Origin: Thauera sp. K11
Lineage (GTDB): Bacteria; Pseudomonadota; Gammaproteobacteria; Burkholderiales; Rhodocyclaceae
DNA length: 64,000 nt
Assembly: GCF_002354895.1 (NCBI RefSeq)
Contig: NZ_CP023439.1
Location: forward strand, 3,534,001 to 3,598,000
Direction: 5' to 3'
The notes below the pieces were generated by a model that had not been told where the DNA came from, did not search any database, and was given only the letters and a program-made list of their open reading frames with translations. The position numbers were made by a program, and so were the translations under genes. This document shows positions 53,098 to 63,095 of the stretch, piece after piece (positions within the stretch are counted from its first letter, which is position 1; every line of letters starts with the position of its first letter).

Positions 53098-53441
53098 AGG
53101 CCCGCGCCGCAACGCATCATCTCCCGCCACGGCAACCGCCTGGCTGAAGCGCCGGCGCCGAAGCGCGGCCGGCCGGCCGCGACCGTGCGCACCGCGACGG
53201 CGGTCCGCTCGGCGGCGACCCGCCCGGTGACGCTCCGCCCGGCGACGCTCCGCCCGGCGACGCTCCGCATGAGCGGCGGTACATCCCACAACTCCATCCC
53301 GCTCCCGCACGCCGGCTCCTGCGGCGAAGCCACGCCCTCGCCGCGGCCGGACGAAGGCTGCCGCGGCACGCCGGAACGGCCACGCCCGCCGGCGCGCCCC
53401 TGCTGGAAGCGCGCCGGCGGGCATGCCGGGCGAGGCCGCCG
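53098..53441. other. Intergenic stretch with a short tandem repeat
   Basis: Between the convergent GntR and porin genes. It contains three tandem 15-bp units (GTGACGCTCCGCCCG type) at 53227-53271 and otherwise GC-rich, non-coding-looking DNA. No clear terminator is seen. Confidence 0.5.
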
Positions 53442-54515
53442 TCAGAACTTGTGACGGACGCCGAGCGCCCAGGTGCTGGCGGTCTCGCCGGGCTGGATGG
53501 GTTGCTCGATGCCCGACAGGTTGGGCGCGAGGTCGTCGTGATGCATGCGGTTGAGGATGGCGTAGAGCGCGGTGCGCTTCGACAGGTTATGGACGAAGCC
53601 GGTCGACAGCGAGTTCGAGTCGTTGTCCCTGCCCTTCACGTCGAGCGAGGCATAGCCCAGGTGGAAGGCGCTCGAGGTCAGCACCGGCACCACCACGCCG
53701 ACCGACCACAGCCGGTTGTCGCCGCTGCGGACCTCGGCATCCTTGCGCTGCCAAGTCGCCATCGCCTTCAGGAAGCCGAAGTCCCAGGAGCCGCCGATGA
53801 AGAACTCCCTCGTGTCCTCGACGCCGGCACCCACCCCCACGTTGTGGTAGACCACGCCGATCTCGCCCGGCCCCTTCGCGTAGCCGAAGCCCATCGCCCA
53901 GCGGTCGTCGCCGCTCGGATGGCGCGTCCTGGCCGGGTCCTCGTTGTTGTAGTTGGAGTAGATGCCCTCGAACGAGAAGCCGCTCAGGTCCGGCGACATG
54001 TAGCGCACGGAGTTCGACCAGCGCGCCGGGGAGCCGGGGTTGATGGTGTAGCCGCCGACCGAGGTCAGCCAGCCGCGGGCGCTATACAGCCCCGACCCTT
54101 CGAGGATGTCGAAGCGCGCGGTGGCATAGCCCGGCGCGTACTGCCGGCCGAGCCCGAGCGTGCCCCAGGCGCCGCCGAGGCCGACCCACGCCTGGCGCTG
54201 GAAGGCCCAGCTCTCGCCGGCGGGAGCCCCCGGAGGCGCGGTGCCGGTGTCGACGTTGAGGCCCTGTTCGAGCTGGAACAGCGCCTTCAGGCCGTTGCCC
54301 AGATCCTCCGTTCCCCTGAAGCCGAGCCGGCTGCCTTGCAGGATGCCGCGGCCGTCCATGGCCGTCTGGTTGTAGCCGCCGCCGGTGGTCCTCGTCATTG
54401 CCGCATCCACCACGCCGTAGATGGTGACGTTGCTCTGCGCCGCCGCCGGCAGCATCGCGGCGCCAAGCACTCCGCCGGCCACCAGGGGGACGAAACGATT
54501 CGTTTTCTTCTGCAC
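53442..54515 (-). CDS. Outer-membrane porin (Porin_4/OmpC-like, betaproteobacterial)
   Basis: 357 residues from GTG 54515, with AAGGAGA upstream. A signal peptide (QKKTNRFVPLVAGGVLGAAMLPAAAQS) is followed by SNVTIYGVVDAAMTRT and QGSRLGFRGTEDLGNGLKALFQLEQG, the start of beta-proteobacterial trimeric porins. It ends WALGVRHKF, with the terminal Phe needed for BAM assembly. It sits inside the catabolic locus and may admit the growth substrate through the outer membrane. Confidence 0.93.
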   Translation of the reverse strand: MQKKTNRFVPLVAGGVLGAAMLPAAAQSNVTIYGVVDAAMTRTTGGGYNQTAMDGRGILQGSRLGFRGTEDLGNGLKALFQLEQGLNVDTGTAPPGAPAGESWAFQRQAWVGLGGAWGTLGLGRQYAPGYATARFDILEGSGLYSARGWLTSVGGYTINPGSPARWSNSVRYMSPDLSGFSFEGIYSNYNNEDPARTRHPSGDDRWAMGFGYAKGPGEIGVVYHNVGVGAGVEDTREFFIGGSWDFGFLKAMATWQRKDAEVRSGDNRLWSVGVVVPVLTSSAFHLGYASLDVKGRDNDSNSLSTGFVHNLSKRTALYAILNRMHHDDLAPNLSGIEQPIQPGETASTWALGVRHKF

Positions 54516-54629
54516 ACCTGTCTCCTTTTTCTGGATGTCGATCCGGCCGGTGCCGGGCGACGGTCGCCACGGACCCGCCCACACCGCCCGGAACCTGCTG
54601 CAAGGTCGATTCAGCTTGCGGCGCGATTG

Positions 54630-54660
54630 TGGCGTACACATTTACATTTTGTACATACCA
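54630..54660. promoter_or_regulatory. TGGCGTACA/TGTACATACCA dyad upstream of the porin gene
   Basis: Imperfect inverted repeat 115-145 bases before the porin start. The outer TGG/CCA and the inner GTACA/TGTAC pair. It resembles the dyad at 52089-52120. Confidence 0.45.
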
Positions 54661-54994
54661 GTTTTTAAATTTTGGCATCCACCCTTCCAAATGAGGTGCA
54701 CACGATCATCCAGGCCGTGCCGCCGCCGGACCGCCGGACGGCACCGCCGGGCCTGCCCGCGGCGGCGCGGCAGCCGGTGGCGGCAAGCCGTTCCGCCGCT
54801 CGGCGACGCTGCCCGGAAAGCTGCTCATGGCGGGGCCTTGGAGCCGGAGAGGGGGAAACGGGCACCGCGTCTGCCGGTCTATGCGCGGCGATGGAAGCGG
54901 ATGTGCCGCGCTGCGCGGACGACGAGGCGGATGCGGAAACCAGGTGGTGCAGTGCAGCGAAAATGCCTGTTCGTGGTATTTATTTTTAAAACTA

Positions 54995-55024
54995 TTGCAC
55001 ACCACAAGAGAATCGATGTATATA
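54995..55024 (+). promoter_or_regulatory. Promoter-like sequence for the rightward operon
   Basis: TTGCAC and TATATA separated by 18 bases, about 80 bases before the ridA-like ATG. The surrounding sequence (GATGTATATATTCGCC) resembles that before the GntR gene (CATGTATATACTTCGGCC). Confidence 0.4.
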
Positions 55025-55105
55025 TTCGCCTGCACCCCACCGGTCGACGGCATCGCGCCCGGCGCCGGCGGGGACTCCGCCATCCAGTACGCTGCGAGAC
55101 ACGCC

Positions 55106-55492
55106 ATGCCCCGTATTCCCCGTTCCATCGACGTTCCCGGGCTGTCGCACAACGCCCCGATCCCGCAGGCCGCGAGAGTCGGCGCCGTGCTCTGCTCGTC
55201 GGGCATCTCGGGCAAGGATGCGTCCTCCGGCAAGCTGCCCGGGGACGCCCGGACCCAGGCGCAGAACGCCTTCCGCAACATGGAGGCGCTGCTCGCGGCG
55301 GGCGGCGCGACGACGGGCGACGTCGTCAGGCTGACCATCTACGCCAGGGACGACTCGGTGCGCGAGGCCGTCAATGCCGAATGGCTGCGCTGCTTCCCCG
55401 ACCCCGCCGACCGGCCCGCGCGGCACGTCCTCATCCACGACCTGCAGCACGGCATGTGGCTGCAGCTCGAATTCATGGCCGTCATCCAATAA
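55106..55492 (+). CDS. RidA/YjgF-family protein
   Basis: 128 residues from ATG 55106 (MPRIPRSIDVPGLSHNAPIPQAARVG). CSSGISGKDASSGKLPGDARTQAQNAFRNMEALLAAGG and RPARHVLIHDLQHGMWLQLEFMAVIQ match the chorismate-mutase-like RidA fold. An upstream in-frame ATG at 55017 falls within the probable promoter. RidA proteins in catabolic operons can hydrolyse imines or enamines or act as keto-enol helpers; the role here is unknown. Confidence 0.87.
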   Translation: MPRIPRSIDVPGLSHNAPIPQAARVGAVLCSSGISGKDASSGKLPGDARTQAQNAFRNMEALLAAGGATTGDVVRLTIYARDDSVREAVNAEWLRCFPDPADRPARHVLIHDLQHGMWLQLEFMAVIQ

Positions 55493-55512
55493 TCGATCAG
55501 GAGACAGAACCG

Positions 55513-56508
55513 ATGATCATCGACTCCCACGCCCACATCGTGATGCCGCCGGAGAGCTTCCGCTTCATGGCGGAACTCGTCGGCGGGCGCGCAAACCCCC
55601 ACACCACGCCCAACGTCCCGGACGCATCGGTGCGCAAGGTCGCCGAAGAACTGGTGAAGACGATGGATTCGGTCGGCACCGACATCCAGTTCCTGTCGCC
55701 GCGCCCCTACCTGCAGATGCACTCGGTCAAGCCGGCCAAGGTCACCGAACTGTGGTCGCGCCACTGCAACGACCTGATCGCGCGCGTCGTCGCCATGTTC
55801 CCGGACCGCTTCCGCGGCGTCGCCGGCCTGCCGCAGTACATGAACGAGTCCCCGGAAACGAGGGCCGTCCCGGAACTGAGGCGCTGCGTCACCGAACTGG
55901 GCTTCATCGGCTGCCTGATCAACCCGGACCCGACCGAAGGCGAGGGCCCCACCCCGCCGGGCCTGGGCGATCCGTTCTGGCACCCGCTGTACCAGGCGAT
56001 GGTCGAACTCGACGTGCCCGGGCTCATCCACTCCGCCGGCAGTTGCTGCGCGCGCGAGTCCTACACGCTGAAGTTCATCAACGAGGAGAGCATCGCCATC
56101 GTGTCGCTGCTCGGCGCGAAGACCTTCGAAGCCTTCCCGGAGCTGAAGATCGTCGTCGCCCACGGCGGCGGCGCCATCCCCTACCAGATGGGCCGCTTCC
56201 GCTCGTGGAACGTGCGCAGGGGCGAAAAGGAAACCTTCGACGAGCAGTTGAAGAAGCTCTACTTCGACACCTGCAACTACAGCAAGGAGGCGATCGACCT
56301 CCTGCTCAAAGTCGCCGGCACCCGCAACGTGCTGTTCGGCACCGAGAAACCCGGCACCGGCAGCGCGCGCGACCCCGTCAGCGGACGCGACTACGACGAC
56401 ATGAAGCCGGTGATCGAGAGCATTGAATGGCTGTCGGCCGAACAGCGCGCCGACGTCTTCGAGAACAACAGTCGCCGGGTCTACCGGCGCGCCTTCCCCA
56501 AGGAGTAG
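55513..56508 (+). CDS. Amidohydrolase of the ACMSD/LigJ group
   Basis: 331 residues. Metal-site motifs are DSHAHIV at the start, LIHSAG and AHGGGAIPYQMGRFRSW. NVLFGTEKPGTGSARDPVSGRDYDDMKPVIESI matches the C-terminal part of 4-oxalomesaconate hydratase (LigJ), including a Glu where ACMSD decarboxylases have Asp. LINPDPTEGEGPTPPGLGDPFWHPLY also follows LigJ. Hydration of 4-oxalomesaconate is a step of protocatechuate 4,5-cleavage, consistent with the extradiol and aldolase-like genes in the other arm. Confidence 0.85.
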   Translation: MIIDSHAHIVMPPESFRFMAELVGGRANPHTTPNVPDASVRKVAEELVKTMDSVGTDIQFLSPRPYLQMHSVKPAKVTELWSRHCNDLIARVVAMFPDRFRGVAGLPQYMNESPETRAVPELRRCVTELGFIGCLINPDPTEGEGPTPPGLGDPFWHPLYQAMVELDVPGLIHSAGSCCARESYTLKFINEESIAIVSLLGAKTFEAFPELKIVVAHGGGAIPYQMGRFRSWNVRRGEKETFDEQLKKLYFDTCNYSKEAIDLLLKVAGTRNVLFGTEKPGTGSARDPVSGRDYDDMKPVIESIEWLSAEQRADVFENNSRRVYRRAFPKE

Positions 56509-56560
56509 GCCGTCGTCCGCGGGTTCGCGGCGACAGATCAACAGAACCGAGGAGACCTCC

Positions 56561-57799
56561 ATGCCTTTGACCAAGGAAGAAAACGACCTGCTCACCCGCG
56601 TCGCCGACGGCGCGCCGATGGGCGAGATGATCCGCCAGCACTACTGGCTGCCGGCGGTACCGTCGTGCAAGCTCGAAGCGGACGGCGCGCCCGTCCGGGT
56701 GCGCCTGCTGGGCAGGAACTACGTGGCCTTTCGCGCCACCGACGGCAGCGTCGGCGTGCTCGACGAGCAGTGCCCGCACCGCAAGGCGTCGCTGGCGCTG
56801 GCGCGCAACGAGGACGGCGGCCTGCGCTGCATCTACCACGGCTGGAAGCTGAACGTGAAGGGCGAGGTCGTCGAGGCGCCCAACCACACCGGCAACCAGG
56901 AGCAGTTCTGCAAGCACGTGCGCGTCAACCGCTACACCGCCGCCGACCGCGGCGGCATCGTGTGGGTGTGGCTGGGCCAGGGCGACACGCCGCCCAAGTT
57001 CCCCGAGCTGCCCTTCGTCGACCTGCCGCAGTCGCAGCGCTCGGTGACCAGCGTCGAGGTGCCGACGAACTGGCTGCAGGGCGTGGAGGCGTCGATGGAT
57101 TCCTCGCACGTCGGCGTGCTGCACGAATCCACCACCCAGCTCACCGCCGGCGGCGGCAACCAGCGCATGCTGATGACCAAGTCGCTGGCGCCGCGCCTGG
57201 AATTCGAGGAACGCCCCTACGGCTACCGCTACGCCGCGATCCGCCCGCTGGCCGACAGTTCGATCTACGTGCGCATCAACAACTTCGTGATGCCGTGGTA
57301 CGGGATCATCTGTCCGCCCGACGAGAAGGGCCCCACCACCGTGTTCTTCTCCACCCCGGTGGACGACGTCACCCACCGCGCGTGGTTCGTGCATTTCAAC
57401 CAGCACCGCGACCTGGGCATGACCGTGATGTCGGCCTCGCCCGACGTGTGGAACTTCCCGCCGCTGCCGCCGGGCGAGGCGAAGGACAACTGGGGGCAGA
57501 ACCGCGACCTGATGAAGCGCGGCCACCAGACCGGCTTCCCGCAGCACCTGGGGACCGAGGACTTCGCCATGTTCCTCAGCCAGGGCCCGGTCTACGACCG
57601 CACCGACGAGCAGTTGTGCTCGGCCGACGGCGCGGTGATCCGGCTGCGCCAACTGCTGCTGAAGGCGGTGCGCGAGTTCCAGGAAGGCAAGGCGCCGACG
57701 ATCGCCTCCAGCCCCGAACTCGACTACACCGAGGTCAGGTCGGTCGGCGGCGTGCTGCCCCCCGGCTCAGACTGGCGCAGCATCGCCGAAGCGGCCTGA
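56561..57799 (+). CDS. Rieske aromatic-ring-hydroxylating oxygenase, phthalate type
   Basis: 412 residues. The Rieske centre is CPH (residues 68-70) and CIYHGW 17 residues on. The mononuclear iron site is GVEASMDSSHVGVLHES (Asp, His, His). Length and features match single-subunit oxygenases of the phthalate 4,5-dioxygenase/phenoxybenzoate dioxygenase group, which dihydroxylate or demethylate aromatic acids. No beta subunit is encoded, as expected. The matching PDR-type reductase is two genes downstream. The substrate is unknown, with phthalate-like or substituted benzoates the main candidates. Confidence 0.9.
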   Translation: MPLTKEENDLLTRVADGAPMGEMIRQHYWLPAVPSCKLEADGAPVRVRLLGRNYVAFRATDGSVGVLDEQCPHRKASLALARNEDGGLRCIYHGWKLNVKGEVVEAPNHTGNQEQFCKHVRVNRYTAADRGGIVWVWLGQGDTPPKFPELPFVDLPQSQRSVTSVEVPTNWLQGVEASMDSSHVGVLHESTTQLTAGGGNQRMLMTKSLAPRLEFEERPYGYRYAAIRPLADSSIYVRINNFVMPWYGIICPPDEKGPTTVFFSTPVDDVTHRAWFVHFNQHRDLGMTVMSASPDVWNFPPLPPGEAKDNWGQNRDLMKRGHQTGFPQHLGTEDFAMFLSQGPVYDRTDEQLCSADGAVIRLRQLLLKAVREFQEGKAPTIASSPELDYTEVRSVGGVLPPGSDWRSIAEAA

Positions 57800-57845
57800 A
57801 GGCCCGCCGGAACAACGACAACAACAAACAACAGGAGACAGCATC

Positions 57846-58835
57846 GTGTCGATGACGCGAAGAAAGGCGCTGCTGGCGCTGGGCATCGGCCTCGGGCTGG
57901 CGACGGCCAGCCCGCTGCTGCAGGCGCAGGGCGGCGACAAGGCGGTGATACGCATCCTGGTCGGGCTGCCGGCCGGCGGCGGCACCGACGCCATCGCGCG
58001 CTATTTCGCCGAACAGTTGCGCGCCGAACTGGGCCAGCCGGTGATCGTCGAGAACAAGCCGGGCGCCGGCGGGCGGCTGGCCGCCGACGCGCTGGCGAAG
58101 GCGGCGCCCGACGGGCTCACCTACATGATCGCGCCGAACGCGACGCCCACCTTCCAGACCCTGGTGTTCGGCCACCAGTTGAGGTGGGACCTGTGGCGCG
58201 ACTTCGCGCCCGTCGCCGGCCTCGTCTCCTACCCGATCGGGCTGGCGGCGAGCAACGCGCTCAAGGTCGGCAATGCGCGCGAATTCGTCGCCTGGGCGAA
58301 GGCCCACCCGGCGCAGGCCAGCTTCGGCACCGCCGGCATGGGCGGACAGACCCACTTCCTCGGCGTGCAGTTCGCCAAGGTGGCGGGCATCGAGCTGCAG
58401 CCGACGCCCTACAAGGGCACGCCGCCGATGATGAACGACCTGCTGGGCGGCCATATCCCGGCCGGCGTCGCGCTCATCGAATCGCTCGCGCCCCAGCACC
58501 GCGCCGGCACGCTGCGCCTGCTCGGCATCTTCAGCGACAAGCGTTCGCCGCTGCTGCCCGAGGTGCCGACCCTGGCGGAACAGGGCTACGACGTCACCCT
58601 GGGCGAAGCCTGGACCGCGATGTGGGCGCCGGCGAAGACGCCCGGGGCCGAGCTGGAGCGCATGCAGCAGGCGCTCGCCCGCATCCTCGCGCGTCCGCAG
58701 GTGGGCGACCACCTGCGCACCCAGTTGGCGGTCGTGCCGCGCTACCTGGATGCCGGGGCGATGGCCGCGGAGCAGCGCAAGGAGCTGGCCGCCTGGGAGC
58801 CGATCATCAAGGCTTCCGGCTTCAAGCCCGAATAG
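57846..58835 (+). CDS. Bug/TctC-family receptor
   Basis: 329 residues from GTG 57846 (AGGAGAC upstream). The signal is MSMTRRKALLALGIGLGLATASPLLQAQ. RILVGLPAGGGTDAIARYFAEQLRAELGQPVIVENKPGAGGR is the Bug motif. It lies between the oxygenase and its reductase, so its ligand is probably the oxygenase substrate. TctBA, the membrane partner, is encoded in the same direction 3.8 kb on. It is closely similar to the receptor at 46473-47453. Confidence 0.93.
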   Translation: MSMTRRKALLALGIGLGLATASPLLQAQGGDKAVIRILVGLPAGGGTDAIARYFAEQLRAELGQPVIVENKPGAGGRLAADALAKAAPDGLTYMIAPNATPTFQTLVFGHQLRWDLWRDFAPVAGLVSYPIGLAASNALKVGNAREFVAWAKAHPAQASFGTAGMGGQTHFLGVQFAKVAGIELQPTPYKGTPPMMNDLLGGHIPAGVALIESLAPQHRAGTLRLLGIFSDKRSPLLPEVPTLAEQGYDVTLGEAWTAMWAPAKTPGAELERMQQALARILARPQVGDHLRTQLAVVPRYLDAGAMAAEQRKELAAWEPIIKASGFKPE

Positions 58836-58934
58836 GTCCGCCGCCGCATCCCGCGCCGCCGGCAGCGGCCGGCGGCAGAGGAGCCGCCGCGCCCGCCCGT
58901 CCGCGCGCAACCAAACCACGTCACGAGGACAACC

Positions 58935-59903
58935 GTGAACACTCCCGAGATCCTGCAGGCCCGCGTGCGGGCCGTCAGCTTCGAGGCCGAGGGCATCCTC
59001 GGCTTCGAGCTGGTGCCGATGCCGCCGCTCAAGGAACTGCCCGCCTTCACCGCCGGCGCCCACATCGACCTGCTGCTGCCGAGCGGCCTGACGCGCAGCT
59101 ACTCGCTGCTCAACGCGCCGCACGAGCGCCACCGCTACGTCATCGGCGTGAACAAGGATGCCGCCAGCCGCGGCGGGTCGCGCTACATGCACGAGACGCT
59201 GCGCGCCGGCGAGACGCTGAGCATCCATCCGCCGCGCAACAACTTCCCGCTCGACGAGAACGCGGCGCGCAGCGTCTTCATCGCCGGCGGCATCGGCATC
59301 ACGCCGATGCTGAGCATGATCGCCCGCGCCCGCGCGCTGGGCATGCCCTGGCAGCTCCACTACGCGGCGCGCACGCGCCGCCATGCCGCCTTCCTCGACC
59401 TGCTGCAGGGCTGGCGCGACGAGCCCGGTGCGGAAGTGAGCCTGGTCTTCGACCAGGAGCCCGGCGCCGCGATGATGGACATCGCCGCCATCGTGCGCGG
59501 GCTGCCGGCCGATGCCCACGTCTATTGCTGCGGCCCGCTGCCCATGCTCGACGCCTTCGAGAAGGCCGCCGCCGGGCTGCCGCCGCAGCGCGTGCACCGC
59601 GAGTACTTCGCCGCCAGGGAGGCGGCGGCGACCGAGGGCGGCTTCGTCGTCGAACTGGCGCGCGCCGGCAAGCGCATCCAGGTGCACCCCGGCCAGACCA
59701 TCCTCGACAGCCTGATCGACGCCGGCATCGAGCCGCCCTACTCCTGCCGCGAAGGCGTCTGCGGCACCTGCGAGGTGCGCGTGCTGGAGGGCGTTCCCGA
59801 CCACCGCGACCTCGTGCTCAGCGCCGACGAACAGGCCGCCAACGACCGCATGATGGTCTGCTGCTCGGGCGCGAAGAGCGCCCGCCTGCTGCTCGACCTC
59901 TGA
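58935..59903 (+). CDS. FMN/2Fe-2S oxygenase reductase (phthalate dioxygenase reductase type)
   Basis: 322 residues from GTG 58935. An N-terminal flavin domain (LTRSYSLLNAP) is followed by a NAD domain (FIAGGIGITPMLSMIA, HVYCCGPLPMLDAF) and a C-terminal plant-type 2Fe-2S domain (SCREGVCGTCEVRVLEG ... VCCS). This order is that of OphA1/VanB reductases, which serve phthalate-type Rieske oxygenases. It probably donates electrons to the product of 56561-57799. The layout differs from BenC, which has its 2Fe-2S domain first. Confidence 0.93.
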   Translation: MNTPEILQARVRAVSFEAEGILGFELVPMPPLKELPAFTAGAHIDLLLPSGLTRSYSLLNAPHERHRYVIGVNKDAASRGGSRYMHETLRAGETLSIHPPRNNFPLDENAARSVFIAGGIGITPMLSMIARARALGMPWQLHYAARTRRHAAFLDLLQGWRDEPGAEVSLVFDQEPGAAMMDIAAIVRGLPADAHVYCCGPLPMLDAFEKAAAGLPPQRVHREYFAAREAAATEGGFVVELARAGKRIQVHPGQTILDSLIDAGIEPPYSCREGVCGTCEVRVLEGVPDHRDLVLSADEQAANDRMMVCCSGAKSARLLLDL

Positions 59904-59929
59904 CACCCACGCATTCCGGAATCCACACC

Positions 59930-60718
59930 ATGAACGAACCGCTGATCACCTATGAACTGGACGGCAACATCGCCCTGATCGGGCTCAACCGCCCGGACAA
60001 GCGCAACGCCATCAACGACCCGCTGATCGACGAACTGCGCGCCGCCGTGCTGCGCGCGCACGAAGAAGCCGACGTCGCGGTGCTGTTCGGCCACGGCAGC
60101 AATTTCTGCGCCGGGCTCGACCTCGCCGAGGCGCTCGCCCGCGCCACCGGCCAGATCAAGCCGCCGCGCAAGCGCCGCCGCCACAACTGGCACGAGGTGT
60201 TCGACCTCATCGCCCGCGGCCCCATCCCCTTCGTCGCCGCGCTGCACGGCGCGGTCGTCGGCGGCGGCCTGGAACTGGCCACCGCCGCCCACCTGCGCGT
60301 GTGCGACGAGACGGCGACGTTCGGCCTGCCCGAGGGGCAGCGCGGCATCTTCGTCGGCGGCGGCGGCACCGTGCGCATCCAGCGCGTGGTCGGCACCAGC
60401 GTGATGATGGACATGATGCTCACCGGCCGCCTGCTCACCGCGGCCGAGGGCCTGCAGGAACACGTCGTGCGCTACGTCGTGCCCGCCGGCGAGGCGCTGC
60501 AGAAGGCCGGGGAACTGGCCGCGCGCGTGGCGAAGAACAGCGTCGAGACCAACTGGATGATCATCAACGTGCTGCCGCGCATCCACGACATGTCGCACGA
60601 CGACGGCCTGTTCGTCGAGCAGCTCAACTCCGCCCGCGCCCGTCCGCCGGAGGCCGAGGCCCGCCTGCGCGAATTCGTCGACGGCAAAGCCCGGCGCCTG
60701 CAGGACAACCAGGCTTGA
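59930..60718 (+). CDS. Enoyl-CoA hydratase/isomerase family protein
   Basis: 262 residues. IALIGLNRPDKRNAIN and FCAGLDLAEAL form the oxyanion site. Both catalytic glutamates seem present (GGGLELATAAHL and LPEGQRGIFVGGGG), unlike the crotonase at 39669. It probably hydrates an unsaturated CoA ester. It starts 26 bases after the reductase gene and is followed closely by a 3-hydroxyacyl-CoA dehydrogenase gene, the next step in beta-oxidation order. Confidence 0.9.
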   Translation: MNEPLITYELDGNIALIGLNRPDKRNAINDPLIDELRAAVLRAHEEADVAVLFGHGSNFCAGLDLAEALARATGQIKPPRKRRRHNWHEVFDLIARGPIPFVAALHGAVVGGGLELATAAHLRVCDETATFGLPEGQRGIFVGGGGTVRIQRVVGTSVMMDMMLTGRLLTAAEGLQEHVVRYVVPAGEALQKAGELAARVAKNSVETNWMIINVLPRIHDMSHDDGLFVEQLNSARARPPEAEARLREFVDGKARRLQDNQA

Positions 60719-60729
60719 GAGACCCCGCC

Positions 60730-62082
<1,353 letters not shown>

Positions 62083-62146
62083 GGCGCGGCGGCGCGCCCA
62101 CCCGCACCGGCCGCGCGCCGCCGGCCGCCACACTGGAGACATCATC

Positions 62147-62599
62147 GTGCAAGCGAACAACCCGCCCCCCGCCGAACTCGTCGCGCTGCTCGAACGCGCG
62201 CCCATCACCCGCCTGCTGGGCCGCCGCATCCTGGCGCTCGATCTCGAGGCCGGCACGCTCGCCGTCGAGTTCGACGGCAGCGAAGCCTTCCAGAACCCGG
62301 CCCGCCAGATCCAGGGCGGCATGCTGGGCGCGATGCTCGACGACGTCACCGCCGTCCTCGTCACCGCCACGCTGGAGCCGGGCGCCTTCTGCGCCACGCT
62401 CAGCCTCAACACCTCCTTCCTCGCGCCGGCCGGAGTCGGCACGCTGAACGGCAGGGCCAGCTTCGAGCGGCGCGGCGCGAACATCTGCAACGTGCGCGGC
62501 GAGATCTGGCAGGGCGACACCCTCGTCGCCAGCGCGGCGGCGGTCTGCATGGTGCGCCGCCCCCGCCAGGCCGCGGCGCAGGTACGGCCCGACAGATAA
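62147..62599 (+). CDS. PaaI-type hotdog thioesterase
   Basis: 150 residues from GTG 62147. QGGMLGAMLDDVTAVLVTATLEPGAFCATLSLNTSFLAPAG carries the helix with the catalytic Asp expected in PaaI-type thioesterases. It may release CoA from dead-end aromatic or acyl thioesters and thereby protect the CoA pool during catabolism. Confidence 0.88.
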   Translation: MQANNPPPAELVALLERAPITRLLGRRILALDLEAGTLAVEFDGSEAFQNPARQIQGGMLGAMLDDVTAVLVTATLEPGAFCATLSLNTSFLAPAGVGTLNGRASFERRGANICNVRGEIWQGDTLVASAAAVCMVRRPRQAAAQVRPDR

Positions 62600-62638
62600 C
62601 GAGACATCCCGCATCCAAGCGACGGGAAAGGAGACAAA

Positions 62639-63091
62639 TTGAAAACCGACAGAGTCAACCTGATATCGGGGGCGATGTTCGCCACCTTCGGCGTGCTCGC
62701 CCTGCTGCTGTCCGCCGACCTGCCGGCCGGCAGCGCGGCGCGCATGGGCCCCGGCTACTTCCCGCGCGTGCTCGGCTTCCTGCTGATCGCGTTCGGGCTG
62801 CTGGTGGCCTTCGCCGCCCGGCGCAGCGAAGGCGGCGAGGAGCTGCGCATCGCCTGGCGGCCGCTCGCCAGCCTGACGCTGGCGATCGTGCTGTTCTCGG
62901 TGCTGCTGCCCCGCGCCGGCCTCCTGCTGACCCTGCTGGCGATGTGCGCCGTCAGCCGCGCCGCCCGCCCGGAATATTCGTGGCGCGAGACGCTGGTGCT
63001 GTCGGCCGCGGTGACGGTGCTGTGCGCGGCCGTCTTCCACTACGGCCTCGGCGTGCAGATGCCGATGTGGCCGGTCTCCGGCCAGGAGTGA
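62639..63091 (+). CDS. tctB: TctB-type small membrane subunit of a tripartite tricarboxylate transporter
   Basis: 150 residues with four membrane segments. The start is a TTG at 62639, with AAAGGAGA well placed before it. GPGYFPRVLGFLLIAFGLLVAF is typical of TctB. It forms the membrane part of a Na+- or H+-linked secondary transporter together with TctA, encoded next (4 bases apart), and a Bug receptor. Confidence 0.92.
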   Translation: MKTDRVNLISGAMFATFGVLALLLSADLPAGSAARMGPGYFPRVLGFLLIAFGLLVAFAARRSEGGEELRIAWRPLASLTLAIVLFSVLLPRAGLLLTLLAMCAVSRAARPEYSWRETLVLSAAVTVLCAAVFHYGLGVQMPMWPVSGQE

Positions 63092-63095
63092 CATC

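Larger units (their letters stand above)
54516..55105. other. Divergent regulatory region between the porin and ridA-like genes
   Basis: 590 bases without a convincing gene. It has an AT-rich dyad region (54630-54680) on the porin side, a GC-rich middle, and an AT-rich promoter-like stretch (about 54970-55030) on the other side. Confidence 0.55.

Noticed and set aside
53227..53271. Three tandem 15-bp units as a regulatory array
   Set aside because: They lie between convergent genes, away from any promoter, so they are more likely slipped-strand GC repeats.
54827..55105. N-terminal extension of the ridA-like protein
   Set aside because: It would run through the probable promoter, and the RidA fold starts at ATG 55106.
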